Of a stretch of DNA of 64,000 nt, positions 31,022 to 40,216 are shown one piece after another; the stretch's first letter is position 1, and every line of letters starts with the position of its first letter. The translations under genes and the position numbers were made by a program. Source of the stretch: Methylomonas fluvii (lineage in GTDB: Bacteria; Pseudomonadota; Gammaproteobacteria; Methylococcales; Methylomonadaceae); the NCBI RefSeq assembly GCF_014850975.1, contig NZ_JACXST010000003.1:434001-498000 (forward strand), written 5' to 3'. Under the pieces are notes generated by a model. It did not search any database. It saw only the letters and a program-made list of their open reading frames with translations, and had not been told where the DNA came from.

Positions 31022-32683
31022 ATGACCCAGCAAACGCAAAACATCCTAATCGGCCATTTAACCGAAGTCAGAGGCGACGGTATGGACGCTCGTATCACTG
31101 AAGAACATTCGACAGCAGCGCCTATCATCAAACTCGGCGATGAAGAAATCCTGGCTGGTCATATCGGCTCGTATGTGGTGATCAGGCAGTCGCATATCGG
31201 CGTGTTGGCGCTGGTGTTCAAAATGTGGGAACGCGACCGTTTCGACGCTGCCGGCAATCGTGCAACCGACCGCTTTATTGCTTTGATCCCGGTCGGCGAG
31301 TTGAACGAAAGCAATGTCTTCATTCGCGGCGTGCGCCATTATCCGACGCCGGGCGCGGCGGTATATGCCGTTGGGCTCAGCGAAATCAACGCGATTTTTT
31401 CCAAATTTCGCGATTACGAGTTTTTTATTGGGCAGCTGGCCAGTCATAAGGATTATCACTTGAGCCTGGACCCGCGCGCACTGTTTGGCCGGCATTTTGC
31501 GATTATCGGCCAGTCCGGTTCCGGTAAATCCTGGACCGTCACCAGCTTGATACAGCACACCATGAAAGCCATGCCTAAGACTCATATGATCATGCTGGAT
31601 CTGCACGGCGAATATTGCTGGAAGCGCCCGGACGGCAGTATCGAATCGGCGTTTCCGGCAGAGCAAGTCAATTACGTGGATGCAATGGATCTGGAAATGC
31701 CGTATTGGATGATGTCTTATGCTGAGTTGGTGGACCTGTTCATCGATAGAGACGACAGAGGCGCTTCGATGCAGATGTCTTTCATGCGCGAAGTGCTGCA
31801 GCAGTTGAAGCGCAAGGAAGCCAAAGCCATTGGTCTGGGCGTGGTATCGATAGACACGCCGATTTATTTTTCGCTAGCGGAAATGTATATGCAATTCAAA
31901 GCCGCCAACGAAGAACGCAAGGATTTCGGTAAAACCAAGGGTGCTTTATTTGGTCAATTCGACGAATTTCTGGTGACGATGCAAAGCCGTTTTAATGATG
32001 TGCGTTACGACTTTTTGTTAAAACCCAAAAAACGCAACAACTCGGCCAGCATGGCGGATTTGCTCAGGCAATTTGTCGGTCTGGGGCAAAAAAAGGCCAA
32101 CATCACCGTGGTCGACCTCAGTTCCGTACCGACCGATGTGCGGCCGGCGGTGTCTGCGCAAGTCGGGCGGCTGGCGTATGAATTCAACTACTGGAACCCG
32201 CGCCGCCGTGAGTTTCCGATTACGCTGATTTGCGAGGAAGCGCATGCCTACATTCCGCGCGAGAAGGGTGGGCAATTCGATGGGACCAAGAAAATGATGG
32301 AACGGATCGCCAAAGAGGGCCGTAAATACGGCGTGTCCATCGGCGTGGTCAGCCAACGGCCCACCGAATTGTCGGAAACTATGTTGGCCCAATGTAGCTC
32401 GTTTATTTGCCTGCGCACCACTAACCCCGACGACCAGCAGTACATTCGCGGCTTGGTGCCGGAGGCTGAAGGTGACTTGGCGGATATTCTTAGTTCTCTA
32501 GGCAGAGGCGAAGCGCTGGTGCTCGGCGAAGCGGCGCCGCTACCGACCCGGGTACAAATCTACCGGCCCAATCCGGAACCGAAAAGTAACGACGTTGATT
32601 GCTACACCAGCTGGCGCGAAGGCCCGGACGATTTGGATGTGGAAGGTATCGTCGAGAACTGGCGGACGCAGAATAGGCATTAA
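31022..32683 (+). CDS. HerA-type DNA-translocating ATPase (HAS-barrel + DUF87)
   Basis: FtsK/HerA-superfamily ATPase, 553 residues. An N-terminal HAS-barrel (about 1-110) precedes the ATPase core with Walker A GQSGSGKS (163-170), a Walker B-like LICEEAHAY and a downstream SQRPTEL arginine-finger region. Hexameric HerA moves double-stranded DNA, often with the nuclease NurA or, in defence islands, with SIR2 or DUF4297 partners. None of these is adjacent, so it is an orphan here. Function (repair, translocation or defence) is open. Confidence 0.85.
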   Translation: MTQQTQNILIGHLTEVRGDGMDARITEEHSTAAPIIKLGDEEILAGHIGSYVVIRQSHIGVLALVFKMWERDRFDAAGNRATDRFIALIPVGELNESNVFIRGVRHYPTPGAAVYAVGLSEINAIFSKFRDYEFFIGQLASHKDYHLSLDPRALFGRHFAIIGQSGSGKSWTVTSLIQHTMKAMPKTHMIMLDLHGEYCWKRPDGSIESAFPAEQVNYVDAMDLEMPYWMMSYAELVDLFIDRDDRGASMQMSFMREVLQQLKRKEAKAIGLGVVSIDTPIYFSLAEMYMQFKAANEERKDFGKTKGALFGQFDEFLVTMQSRFNDVRYDFLLKPKKRNNSASMADLLRQFVGLGQKKANITVVDLSSVPTDVRPAVSAQVGRLAYEFNYWNPRRREFPITLICEEAHAYIPREKGGQFDGTKKMMERIAKEGRKYGVSIGVVSQRPTELSETMLAQCSSFICLRTTNPDDQQYIRGLVPEAEGDLADILSSLGRGEALVLGEAAPLPTRVQIYRPNPEPKSNDVDCYTSWREGPDDLDVEGIVENWRTQNRH

Positions 32684-32942
32684 AGATCAGGGTTTTGGGG
32701 GAATCTCGCGGTTTCTATTCCGGTCAATCAGAGGAGGCCCGATGAGATGTTCGTTCACAACTAATAGGCAAACTCGCCAGGGGCAAGTTTGTCGTGTCTG
32801 CGCTGTTCGTCTTTGGGATCAGGCCTCAGCAAGTTCGAATGCTTCGAGTTCAGTTCGGGTTTGGTATCGGACCGGCTTTGCCATGGCAGATAACATTATC
32901 TCTGCGTAACAGTGATTGGTGGGGAAACCGACAGTAATCAAC

Positions 32943-33149
32943 TCAAACCAAATCGCAGGTATCGAAAAACAGCTCCAATCTATCCAATTCGCTGTTGGCC
33001 ATTTCCAACGCCGCATCGAAGGTTTGAAAATCGTCGGCATGCGCCGCAATGTCCAGCATCAGATCGCATAGGGTTCCGGTTTTAAGCAGTGAATCGTGCT
33101 TTTTTCCGAGGTTTTCCAGTTGGTCTTCCGTTATCAGATAAAATTTCAT
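32943..33149 (-). CDS. Small hypothetical protein
   Basis: 68 residues from MKFYLITEDQLENLGKK at 33149, chosen because AAGGA lies 7 bases upstream; a longer reading to 33281 lacks that. Leu/Glu/Asp-rich, predicted helical and soluble, acidic, ending DTCDLV. No family recognised. It stands in a region otherwise empty on both sides. Confidence 0.5.
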   Translation of the reverse strand: MKFYLITEDQLENLGKKHDSLLKTGTLCDLMLDIAAHADDFQTFDAALEMANSELDRLELFFDTCDLV

Positions 33150-33677
33150 GCCTATGTCCTTGTTAGTCCGAAGTAAGTATTGACGGCCATTTGTAATATC
33201 CTGATTTTCCAAATTAAGTTTTTTGGCAACTTTCTTTGTATGATTTTGCGATGCTAATAACAAATGCCGAGCGTTGCGCATATCTTCGCCTTGGGGCAGT
33301 CAGTTCGGTATTGTTCTAGCGTACAGGTCTTCGTGTTTTTTGGGTAAACGCCGAGTGTGACGTGATTGGTCAAGCTGGGCCCATACTCAGGCCAGGGACA
33401 TTGCCAATTCCTTTCTGCCGTCATTACCGTCAAGCGGGAACAACTATATTCACAGCTTGGATAAATAGGGATAATTTCCCAATCGGCGAAAGGATGTAAT
33501 CCCGCCGAGCTTCGGGTTAAACTTCCCAGCTCTAGAGAGGGTGTTTGTTGTGAAATAGCGTGTGATTGGTTTTATATCTATTCATTTTCGCTAACGACAT
33601 CGATTTGTCAGTGAAGCGCAAATTCTCCTTACCCAATAGATCAATAAAATGACATCAGGCATACCAAGGAAAAACTT
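33150..33677. other. Intergenic stretch without a supported gene
   Basis: 528 bases upstream of the beta-propeller gene. I see no convincing gene or RNA. It must hold the promoter of the downstream three-gene cassette, but no clear -35/-10 pair stands out. Confidence 0.4.
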
Positions 33678-34640
33678 ATGCACCCGATAAAAATGGCCGG
33701 AATGGCCGCCGTCTTATTGGCTACGGCCGCGCAAGCCGAAACCGTATTCGTCACGCTGGAAAAAGATAACGCAATTGCCGTGCTCGATCCCATAGAAGGC
33801 AAGCTGGTCAAAACCGCGCCGGTCGGTCAGCGGCCGCGCGGCATCGCGATCAGCAAAGATGGCAAGACGCTGTTTGTTGCCACCAGCGACGACAACACCA
33901 TCCGCATGCTCGACTCTGAAACCCTGAAGGAAACCGGCAAACTACCGTCCGGGGAAGATCCGGAAACCTTTGCCTTAAGCCCGGACGGCAAATTTATGTA
34001 CGTGTCCAACGAAGATGATGCGGAAGTGACGGTCATCGACATCGCCGCAAAAAAAGCCGTTGGTAAGATCAAGGTAGGGGTGGAGCCGGAAGGTATTACC
34101 GTCAGCCCGGACAACAAATGGACCATCAGCGCTTCGGAAACCACCAATATGCTGCACTGGATCGACACCAACACCCGGCAGATTGCCGATAACACGCTGG
34201 TCGATCCGCGGCCGCGCGCGGTAACGTTTACCGACGATAGCCAGCAATTGTGGGCGACGTCAGAAATGGCCGGCACGTTGACCATTATCGATGCGGCATC
34301 CAAACAGATCGTGCAGAACATCAAGCTGGACGTCCAAGGTGTCAGCAGCGATCAGATTCAACCGGTGGGCATCGCGATTGATAAGGAACGCCGGTACGGC
34401 TATGTGGCGATGGGGCCGGCTAACCGCGTCGCGGTGATCAACGCCCAAACCTACAAAGTGGAAAAGTTTTTGTTGGTGGGGCAACGGGTTTGGAATTTGG
34501 CGTTTTCGCCGGATCAAAAACGTCTGTACACCACCAATGGCGTCAGCAATGATGTATCTATCATCGATTTGGAAAATCACAAAGTCGTCAAGTCGGTGGC
34601 GGTGGGTCGTTACCCTTGGGGCGTGGCGGTTAAACCATGA
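33678..34640 (+). CDS. PQQ-associated YVTN-type beta-propeller protein
   Basis: Exported protein of 320 residues: signal peptide ending ATAAQA-E, then about seven repeats with the motif pattern D-G-K-x-L-[FY]-V-[AS] and a recurring P-x-G-I. This matches the beta-propeller that accompanies PQQ-dependent alcohol dehydrogenase ABC cassettes (TIGR03866 type). It may bind substrate or cofactor in the periplasm. An AAGGAAAA ribosome binding site precedes the ATG. Overlaps the ABC ATPase gene by 4 bases. Confidence 0.85.
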   Translation: MHPIKMAGMAAVLLATAAQAETVFVTLEKDNAIAVLDPIEGKLVKTAPVGQRPRGIAISKDGKTLFVATSDDNTIRMLDSETLKETGKLPSGEDPETFALSPDGKFMYVSNEDDAEVTVIDIAAKKAVGKIKVGVEPEGITVSPDNKWTISASETTNMLHWIDTNTRQIADNTLVDPRPRAVTFTDDSQQLWATSEMAGTLTIIDAASKQIVQNIKLDVQGVSSDQIQPVGIAIDKERRYGYVAMGPANRVAVINAQTYKVEKFLLVGQRVWNLAFSPDQKRLYTTNGVSNDVSIIDLENHKVVKSVAVGRYPWGVAVKP

Positions 34641-35374
34641 CCGAGATTGCTTTAGCGGTTGAAAACCTGAGCTTTGCCTACGGTGCAAAAAAGGCCTTGG
34701 ATGCCTTAAGTTTTAATGTGCAATCCGGCGAATGCACCATCTTGTTAGGACCTAACGGCGCCGGCAAAAGCACGCTGTTTTCCTTGATCACCCGGCTTTA
34801 CGATGCCAGGGCAGGGCGCATTGAGCTTTGCGGTTTTGATCTTAAAAAGCAAAGCCTGCAAGCCTTGGCACGCTTAGGCGTGGTATTTCAACAGACTACG
34901 TTGGACCCTGATTTGTCGGTGACGCAAAACCTGCGTTACCACGCGGCCTTGCACGGTATAGGACGCAAGGCCGCTGATAAGCGTATCCAAGAAGAACTGG
35001 AGCGTTTGGCTATGTTCGAACGCCGCGGCGAAAAGGTCAGGCAATTGAATGGCGGCCACAAGCGCCGGGTAGAAATCGCCCGCGCCTTACTGCATAAACC
35101 CAGTTTACTATTGCTGGATGAGCCGACCGTTGGTTTGGACATGCCCAGCCGGCAGGCTATTGTTAGTCATGTCCATGATTTGGTGAAACAGCAAAATCTG
35201 GCCGTGCTGTGGGCCACGCATTTGATTGACGAAATTGCTGCTGACGATAGCTTAATTGTTTTACACAAAGGGCAGGTCAAAGCCAGCGGCAAACTGTCTG
35301 AGATATTGCAGACCACCGGTTGGGCCGATCCCGGCCAGGTATTCCAAAAACTGACTCAGGGGCCGCAAGCATGA
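34637..35374 (+). CDS. ABC transporter ATP-binding protein (PQQ alcohol dehydrogenase-linked type)
   Basis: ABC ATPase, 245 residues. Walker A GPNGAGKS (38-45), Walker B LLLLDEPT, H-loop WATHL. The signature reads LNGGHKRR, a variant of LSGGQ. Its neighbours indicate an ABC-2 exporter associated with PQQ-dependent oxidation (TIGR03864-like). Overlaps both flanking genes by 4 bases. Substrate unknown. Confidence 0.88.
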   Translation: MTEIALAVENLSFAYGAKKALDALSFNVQSGECTILLGPNGAGKSTLFSLITRLYDARAGRIELCGFDLKKQSLQALARLGVVFQQTTLDPDLSVTQNLRYHAALHGIGRKAADKRIQEELERLAMFERRGEKVRQLNGGHKRRVEIARALLHKPSLLLLDEPTVGLDMPSRQAIVSHVHDLVKQQNLAVLWATHLIDEIAADDSLIVLHKGQVKASGKLSEILQTTGWADPGQVFQKLTQGPQA

Positions 35375-36180
35375 GGGTTTTACATTACTGGCGAGCGACG
35401 ATTGGCATCGTCGGCCGAGAATTGCTGCGTTTTTTACATCAGCGCGAACGCTTCGTCTCGGCCTTGGTGCGGCCGCTGGTCTGGCTGTTCGTCTTCGCCG
35501 CCGGCTTTCGCGCCGCGTTGGGCATAGCCATCGCGCCGCCCTACGAGACTTACATCCTTTACGAGGTTTACATCACCCCCGGTCTGCTGGGCATGATCCT
35601 GTTGTTTAACGGTATGCAAAGCTCGTTGTCTATGGTTTACGATCGGGAGATGGGCAGTATGCGCATGTTGATGGTCTGCCCGTTGCCGCGCTGGTTTTTA
35701 TTGTGCAGCAAGCTGATCGCCGGTACTGCGGTGGGTGTGCTGCAATCCTATGCTTTCCTGGGCATCGCCTGGCTATACGATATTCAAGCGCCGCTGATGG
35801 GTTATGTCTGGATTTTGCCGGCGCTGGTGCTGGCCGGTATGATGCTGGGAGCGCTAGGTTTGCTGCTGTCGTCGTTCATCAAGCATTTGGAGAACTTTGC
35901 CGGGGTGATGAACTTCGTCATTTTCCCGCTGTTCTTCATGTCTACCGCGCTGTATCCCTTATGGAAAATCAAAGAATCCAGCGAAGTGCTATATACGCTG
36001 GCGCAATACAACCCATTCTCGCAAGCGGTGGAATTGATCCGTTTTGCCTTGTACGAACAATTTAATCAACAGGCCTTACTCTTTACCGGCGCGGCGTTTT
36101 TGCTGTTTATGGGCGCGGCCATCATGGGCTATAACCCGAGTAAGGGCATGATGGTTAAAAAAGGTGGTGGTGGCGATTAA
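35371..36180 (+). CDS. ABC-2 type permease (PQQ alcohol dehydrogenase-linked type)
   Basis: Integral membrane protein, 269 residues from the ATG at 35371, which overlaps the ATPase stop. About six hydrophobic segments and an ABC-2 motif region (NGMQSSLSMVYDREMGSMR). It pairs with the preceding ATPase as an exporter. The C-terminus ends in a Gly/Lys-rich tail. No PQQ dehydrogenase gene is in this window. Confidence 0.88.
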   Translation: MRVLHYWRATIGIVGRELLRFLHQRERFVSALVRPLVWLFVFAAGFRAALGIAIAPPYETYILYEVYITPGLLGMILLFNGMQSSLSMVYDREMGSMRMLMVCPLPRWFLLCSKLIAGTAVGVLQSYAFLGIAWLYDIQAPLMGYVWILPALVLAGMMLGALGLLLSSFIKHLENFAGVMNFVIFPLFFMSTALYPLWKIKESSEVLYTLAQYNPFSQAVELIRFALYEQFNQQALLFTGAAFLLFMGAAIMGYNPSKGMMVKKGGGGD

Positions 36181-36551
36181 TAGCGAATAGGCCGAATATC
36201 CTTTAGATGGCCGGTCAATCTCCTAAAGTTAAGCCGTGCTTGCAGGGCACCGCTCGCCATGGGCTGTTTAACCATTCATTCTGAGATAAACCAAGGCACG
36301 CATGGCAAAAACCAACCGATAATCTTTAACTCAGCCACATTGGTTAGCTGGGTGTTGCTCTTATTTTACTTCCCTGCATAACGATTGCCTTTTAAGGACC
36401 AAAGCCCTTGTCTCACGTTAGAGGTAGTCCGTTAGATTTCGGTTGTACACAATGTAAGGCAACGACCCGTTTTTAATGATCCCTTGGGTTACTTTTAATT
36501 TCAGGCAATTCGAGGATTAGGACGACGCCATCGCCTGGGAAGAATCTACGA
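36181..36551. other. Intergenic stretch without a supported gene
   Basis: About 370 bases after the permease. No ORF with a ribosome binding site and no RNA gene recognised. The promoter-proximal part is described in the next entry. Confidence 0.4.
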
Positions 36552-36632
36552 TATAATTCCAACATTTTCCGGCAACACCTATCGCATTGCCGGAAGTGTA
36601 CTTTTAATTTTGTGTACATCACTGTGTACACA
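36552..36632 (+). promoter_or_regulatory. prfC leader: -10 box, 9-bp hairpin and TGTGTAC palindrome
   Basis: TATAAT (36552-36557) is a good -10 box without a clear -35. Downstream, TTCCGGCAA (36567-36575) and TTGCCGGAA (36587-36595) form a perfect hairpin followed by a T-rich run. Then TGTGTAC (36611-36617) and GTACACA (36626-36632) form a 22-bp operator-like palindrome. The arrangement suggests attenuation or repression of prfC; this is inference. Confidence 0.45.
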
Positions 36633-36659
36633 ACTATGCAAATTCAAATAAAGCAATCA

Positions 36660-38234
36660 ATGGAATTTCCTGAATACAAGCGACGCCGCACTTTTGCCAT
36701 CATCTCTCACCCCGACGCCGGTAAAACCACCATCACTGAAAAATTGCTGCTGTTCGGCGGTGCTATTCAGTTAGCCGGTTCGGTCAAAGGTCGCAAAGCC
36801 GCGCGCCACGCCACCTCCGACTGGATGGAGATGGAAAAGGAGCGGGGGATTTCCGTGACCACCTCGGTGATGCAGTTCGAGCATAACGATTGCATTATCA
36901 ATTTGCTCGATACACCGGGCCACGAAGACTTTTCCGAAGATACTTACCGGACATTAACAGCCGTAGACTCGGCGTTGATGGTGATCGACGTGGCGAAAGG
37001 CGTAGAGGATAGGACCATCAAATTGATGGAAGTCTGCCGTCTCCGCGATACCCCGATTCTGACCTTCATCAACAAATTGGACCGCGAAGGCCGTGAGCCG
37101 ATAGAACTACTCGACGAAGTCGAAAGCGTGCTAAAAATTCAATGCACGCCGATGACCTGGCCGATAGGCATGGGCAAGCGCTTTAAAGGGGTTTATCAGC
37201 TGTATAAAGATGAGATATTGCTGTTCAGTCCGCACCACGGTGGTCGTATCGCCAAAGCCGAAGTCATCAAAGGTTTGAACAATCCGAAGCTTGACGAATT
37301 GCTAGGCTATCAGGCGGAAGAATTGCGCGACGAGATCGAACTGGTCAAAGGTGCCAGCCACGAATTCGATCACGCGAAATATTTGGCGGGGCAACAAACG
37401 CCGGTATTTTTCGGTTCGGCGATCAATAACTTCGGCATCATCGAATTGCTGGACGCTTTTGCGGAATACGCCCCTGGTCCTAGATCACGCCAAGCCGAGC
37501 AACGCGAAGTGATGCCCGATGAAGAAAAATTCACCGGTTTTGTTTTTAAAATCCAAGCCAATATGGACCCGGCGCACCGCGACCGCGTGGCGTTTTTAAG
37601 AATCTGTTCCGGCAAATTCGATAAAGGTATGAAGGTCAATCATGTGCGGATTGGCAAAAACATCCAGGTCGCCAACGCCATTACTTTTCAAGCGGACAGC
37701 CGCAAAAACGTCGAGGAAGCCTATGCCGGCGACATCATAGGCTTGCATAACCACGGCACCATTCAGGTCGGCGACACCTTTACCCAAGGCGAAGTCTTGA
37801 AATTCGGCGGCATCCCTTACTTCGCGCCGGAATTGTTTCGCCGCGTGGTGTTAAAAGATCCGCTCCGTGCCAAAGCACTGCAAAAAGGTTTGATTCAATT
37901 AACCGAAGAAGGTGCTACCCAGCTATTCCGCCCGCTGAAAAACAACGATTTGATCCTTGGTGCGGTGGGTATTTTGCAATTTGATGTTACCGCCCATCGT
38001 CTCAAAAACGAATACAACGTGGAATGTGCTTACGACGTTTCGCCGATCAATACCGTGCGTTGGGTCAGCGCGAAAAATCCGGCCAAACTGGAAGAGTTTA
38101 AGAACAAGGCCTTCGAAAACCTTGCCGAAGATGGTGGCGGCTATTTGGTTTATCTGGCCAGCAGCCGGGTGAATTTGCAGTTGACCGAAGAGCGCTGGCC
38201 GGACATTCATTTTAGTCAGACCAGAGAGCTTTGA
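36660..38234 (+). CDS. prfC: Peptide chain release factor 3
   Basis: Translational GTPase, 524 residues, that recycles RF1/RF2. G1 SHPDAGKT (16-23), G3 DTPGHEDF, G4 NKLD, and the RF3-specific WPIGMGK segment. The ATG at 36660 ([12 protein letters not shown]) gives a normal N-terminus; in-frame ATGs at 36612 and 36636 overlap the leader palindrome and have no ribosome binding site. Confidence 0.95.
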   Translation: MEFPEYKRRRTFAIISHPDAGKTTITEKLLLFGGAIQLAGSVKGRKAARHATSDWMEMEKERGISVTTSVMQFEHNDCIINLLDTPGHEDFSEDTYRTLTAVDSALMVIDVAKGVEDRTIKLMEVCRLRDTPILTFINKLDREGREPIELLDEVESVLKIQCTPMTWPIGMGKRFKGVYQLYKDEILLFSPHHGGRIAKAEVIKGLNNPKLDELLGYQAEELRDEIELVKGASHEFDHAKYLAGQQTPVFFGSAINNFGIIELLDAFAEYAPGPRSRQAEQREVMPDEEKFTGFVFKIQANMDPAHRDRVAFLRICSGKFDKGMKVNHVRIGKNIQVANAITFQADSRKNVEEAYAGDIIGLHNHGTIQVGDTFTQGEVLKFGGIPYFAPELFRRVVLKDPLRAKALQKGLIQLTEEGATQLFRPLKNNDLILGAVGILQFDVTAHRLKNEYNVECAYDVSPINTVRWVSAKNPAKLEEFKNKAFENLAEDGGGYLVYLASSRVNLQLTEERWPDIHFSQTREL

Positions 38235-38509
38235 AAGCTGATTCAAAGCCAATCTTTTAAATCCAAATCATGCGGAATCGCTTGAGGCCAAGCGATTCGT
38301 GCAAAGCTTTTTCACGGCTGATACCATCATTTGCCGCCCTTGATTACCCACGAAAAACCCAGCGCCGCTATCTCCCAGCGCAAAAACTCAGCTCAATAAG
38401 AATTCGCTAAACACTTAATATTTATAGATATATTTGCGCGAGGGATATACACTGCCGAAGCCAATCCGATAAAGATACGACTTTAAGCAACATCCGCAGG
38501 AGTAAGCTT

Positions 38510-39457
38510 ATGCGCACACTTTACTATAGTCACCCGGATTTTTTGGGCCACGACACCGGCGTAGCCCATCCAGAGAGCATTGACCGGCTCCATGTGATCG
38601 AACAAGCCTTGTCGGCACCCGAATTTGCACCATTGCAAAGAATCACAGCCGATATTCCCGCCGACATTCTTGATAAGATTGGCCTGGTACATAGCAAGGC
38701 CATGATAGCGAAAGTGCTATCAACCATTCCTGAACAAGGTTACGCCAATTTTGACGCGGATACCGTGGTATCGCCTGGTTCCAAACTAGCGGCTCTGCGC
38801 GCGGTGGCCGCAGTGTGCGACGCCGTCGATAGAATTTGCACCGGCCAAAACGCTAGGGCCTTTTGCGCCACCCGCCCTCCCGGCCACCATGCCATGCCGG
38901 ATTATGCGATGGGGTTTTGCCTGTTCAACAATATCGCCATTGCCGCTGAATATGCCCGCAGCCGCTACGGCCTGACCCGGATCGCCATCGTGGATTTTGA
39001 CGTGCACCACGGCAACGGCACCCAAGCGGCCTTTTGCGAACAGCCGCAAGTGCTCTATGCTTCCAGCCATCAATGGCCGCATTACCCCGGCAGCGGCCAT
39101 CCCTCGGAATGCGGTGTCGGGAACATTATCAACATTCCTCTGCCCACCGGCAGCGACGGCGAGGTGTTTCGGGAGAAATATCGCCAGTCCATTTTGCCGG
39201 CAGTGAAAACCTTCAAGCCCGAACTGATTTTGGTTTCCGCCGGTTTCGACGCCCATAAAGACGATCCTTTGGCATCGATTGACCTGGTGGAAGACGACTA
39301 TCGCTGGATTACCGACGAATTGCTGAGCATCGCCGATGTCTGCTGCCAGGGGCGAATCATTTCTGCATTGGAAGGCGGATACAATCTAAGCGCCTTGGCT
39401 AATAGTGTTGCCGCTCATGTCGGCAGCTTGATGGGCAGCCCAACCAGAGGCGAATGA
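38510..39457 (+). CDS. Histone deacetylase-like amidohydrolase
   Basis: Zinc amidohydrolase of the HDAC/acetylpolyamine/acetoin-utilisation superfamily, 315 residues. Zinc and catalytic motifs: RPPGHHA, DFDVHHGNGT, SAGFDAHKDDP, and the GGYNLSA loop near the end. Substrate cannot be fixed from sequence; acetylpolyamines or acetylated proteins are candidates. Preceded by a CAGGAGTAAG ribosome binding site. Convergent with cytochrome P460. Confidence 0.88.
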   Translation: MRTLYYSHPDFLGHDTGVAHPESIDRLHVIEQALSAPEFAPLQRITADIPADILDKIGLVHSKAMIAKVLSTIPEQGYANFDADTVVSPGSKLAALRAVAAVCDAVDRICTGQNARAFCATRPPGHHAMPDYAMGFCLFNNIAIAAEYARSRYGLTRIAIVDFDVHHGNGTQAAFCEQPQVLYASSHQWPHYPGSGHPSECGVGNIINIPLPTGSDGEVFREKYRQSILPAVKTFKPELILVSAGFDAHKDDPLASIDLVEDDYRWITDELLSIADVCCQGRIISALEGGYNLSALANSVAAHVGSLMGSPTRGE

Positions 39458-39484
39458 ACCGCCTCTCGTCTCAAAATACCGCGT

Positions 39485-39976
39485 TTATTGGAGATTAGGC
39501 AGGGTATAAACGTAATCGCTGTCTTTCATGGGCATATGGCAAGCAAAACACGGTGCGGATTTTTCCTGATCCAGCATTTTTAAGGTTTTGCCTTCCCAAA
39601 TGCCGAAGCCCCAACCGCCGGTTTCAGCGTATTTCTTGCTGTCTTTCACCATCGCTTCCGCAGCAGTGAATTCGCCTGGCACAGTCGCTTGTTCCCAATT
39701 CGGATGTTTTCTTTCGTCCCATTTGATTTTGGCGATGATGCTACCGTCCGGCCAAGGTTTGACCTTACCTGCACGCGCGGCATTGATAGCCACATGGTTA
39801 CCGACAATGGCCCGCATGCTGTTTTTATCGTGGCGTAAGGACACGCCCAGCAAACGCCAGTCGCGGTATTCGCCATGTTCCGGTTTAGCAGGCGGTTGGG
39901 CTTCCGCGAAAGCCAGGCTAAACGGCATTAAAGCCGCCGCTGCCAAACATAAGCCGGTGAAAATAGTTCTGTTCAT
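39485..39976 (-). CDS. Cytochrome P460 family protein
   Basis: Periplasmic c-type cytochrome, 163 residues from the ATG at 39976, preceded by a near-perfect AGGAGGA. Signal peptide cleaved near AFAEA, a P460 domain with GGWGFGIWEG, and heme motif CFACH (Cys143, Cys146, His147). Cytochromes P460 of methanotrophs and nitrifiers oxidise hydroxylamine and NO-derived species; the family's Lys-heme cross-link cannot be assigned here. Its maturation would need the ccm genes at 19.8-26.6 kb. Confidence 0.88.
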   Translation of the reverse strand: MNRTIFTGLCLAAAALMPFSLAFAEAQPPAKPEHGEYRDWRLLGVSLRHDKNSMRAIVGNHVAINAARAGKVKPWPDGSIIAKIKWDERKHPNWEQATVPGEFTAAEAMVKDSKKYAETGGWGFGIWEGKTLKMLDQEKSAPCFACHMPMKDSDYVYTLPNLQ

Positions 39977-40216
39977 GTTCTCGTCCTCCTTTATCTGTAG
40001 GGATACCAAGCCGTTATTATACGCCGGCAAGTTAGCGGCTAACGCCTGTTCAATTCAGTTGAATAAAACCAGCCGTTTGCAATGGCGAATTAGGGGTAAA
40101 ACCTGGCAAAACAGCCGGTTTCAAAGCGAATCCGCCAACAGCAATTGACGCTGGCATGCTACCATTTTGCGAACTCTATCACGCAGTACACCGATTACAA
40201 TCCAAAGGAACTCGCC

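Noticed and set aside
31022-33149. HerA-based phage defence system
   Set aside because: No SIR2, DUF4297, NurA or other effector is adjacent; the neighbouring 68-residue protein has no effector motif.
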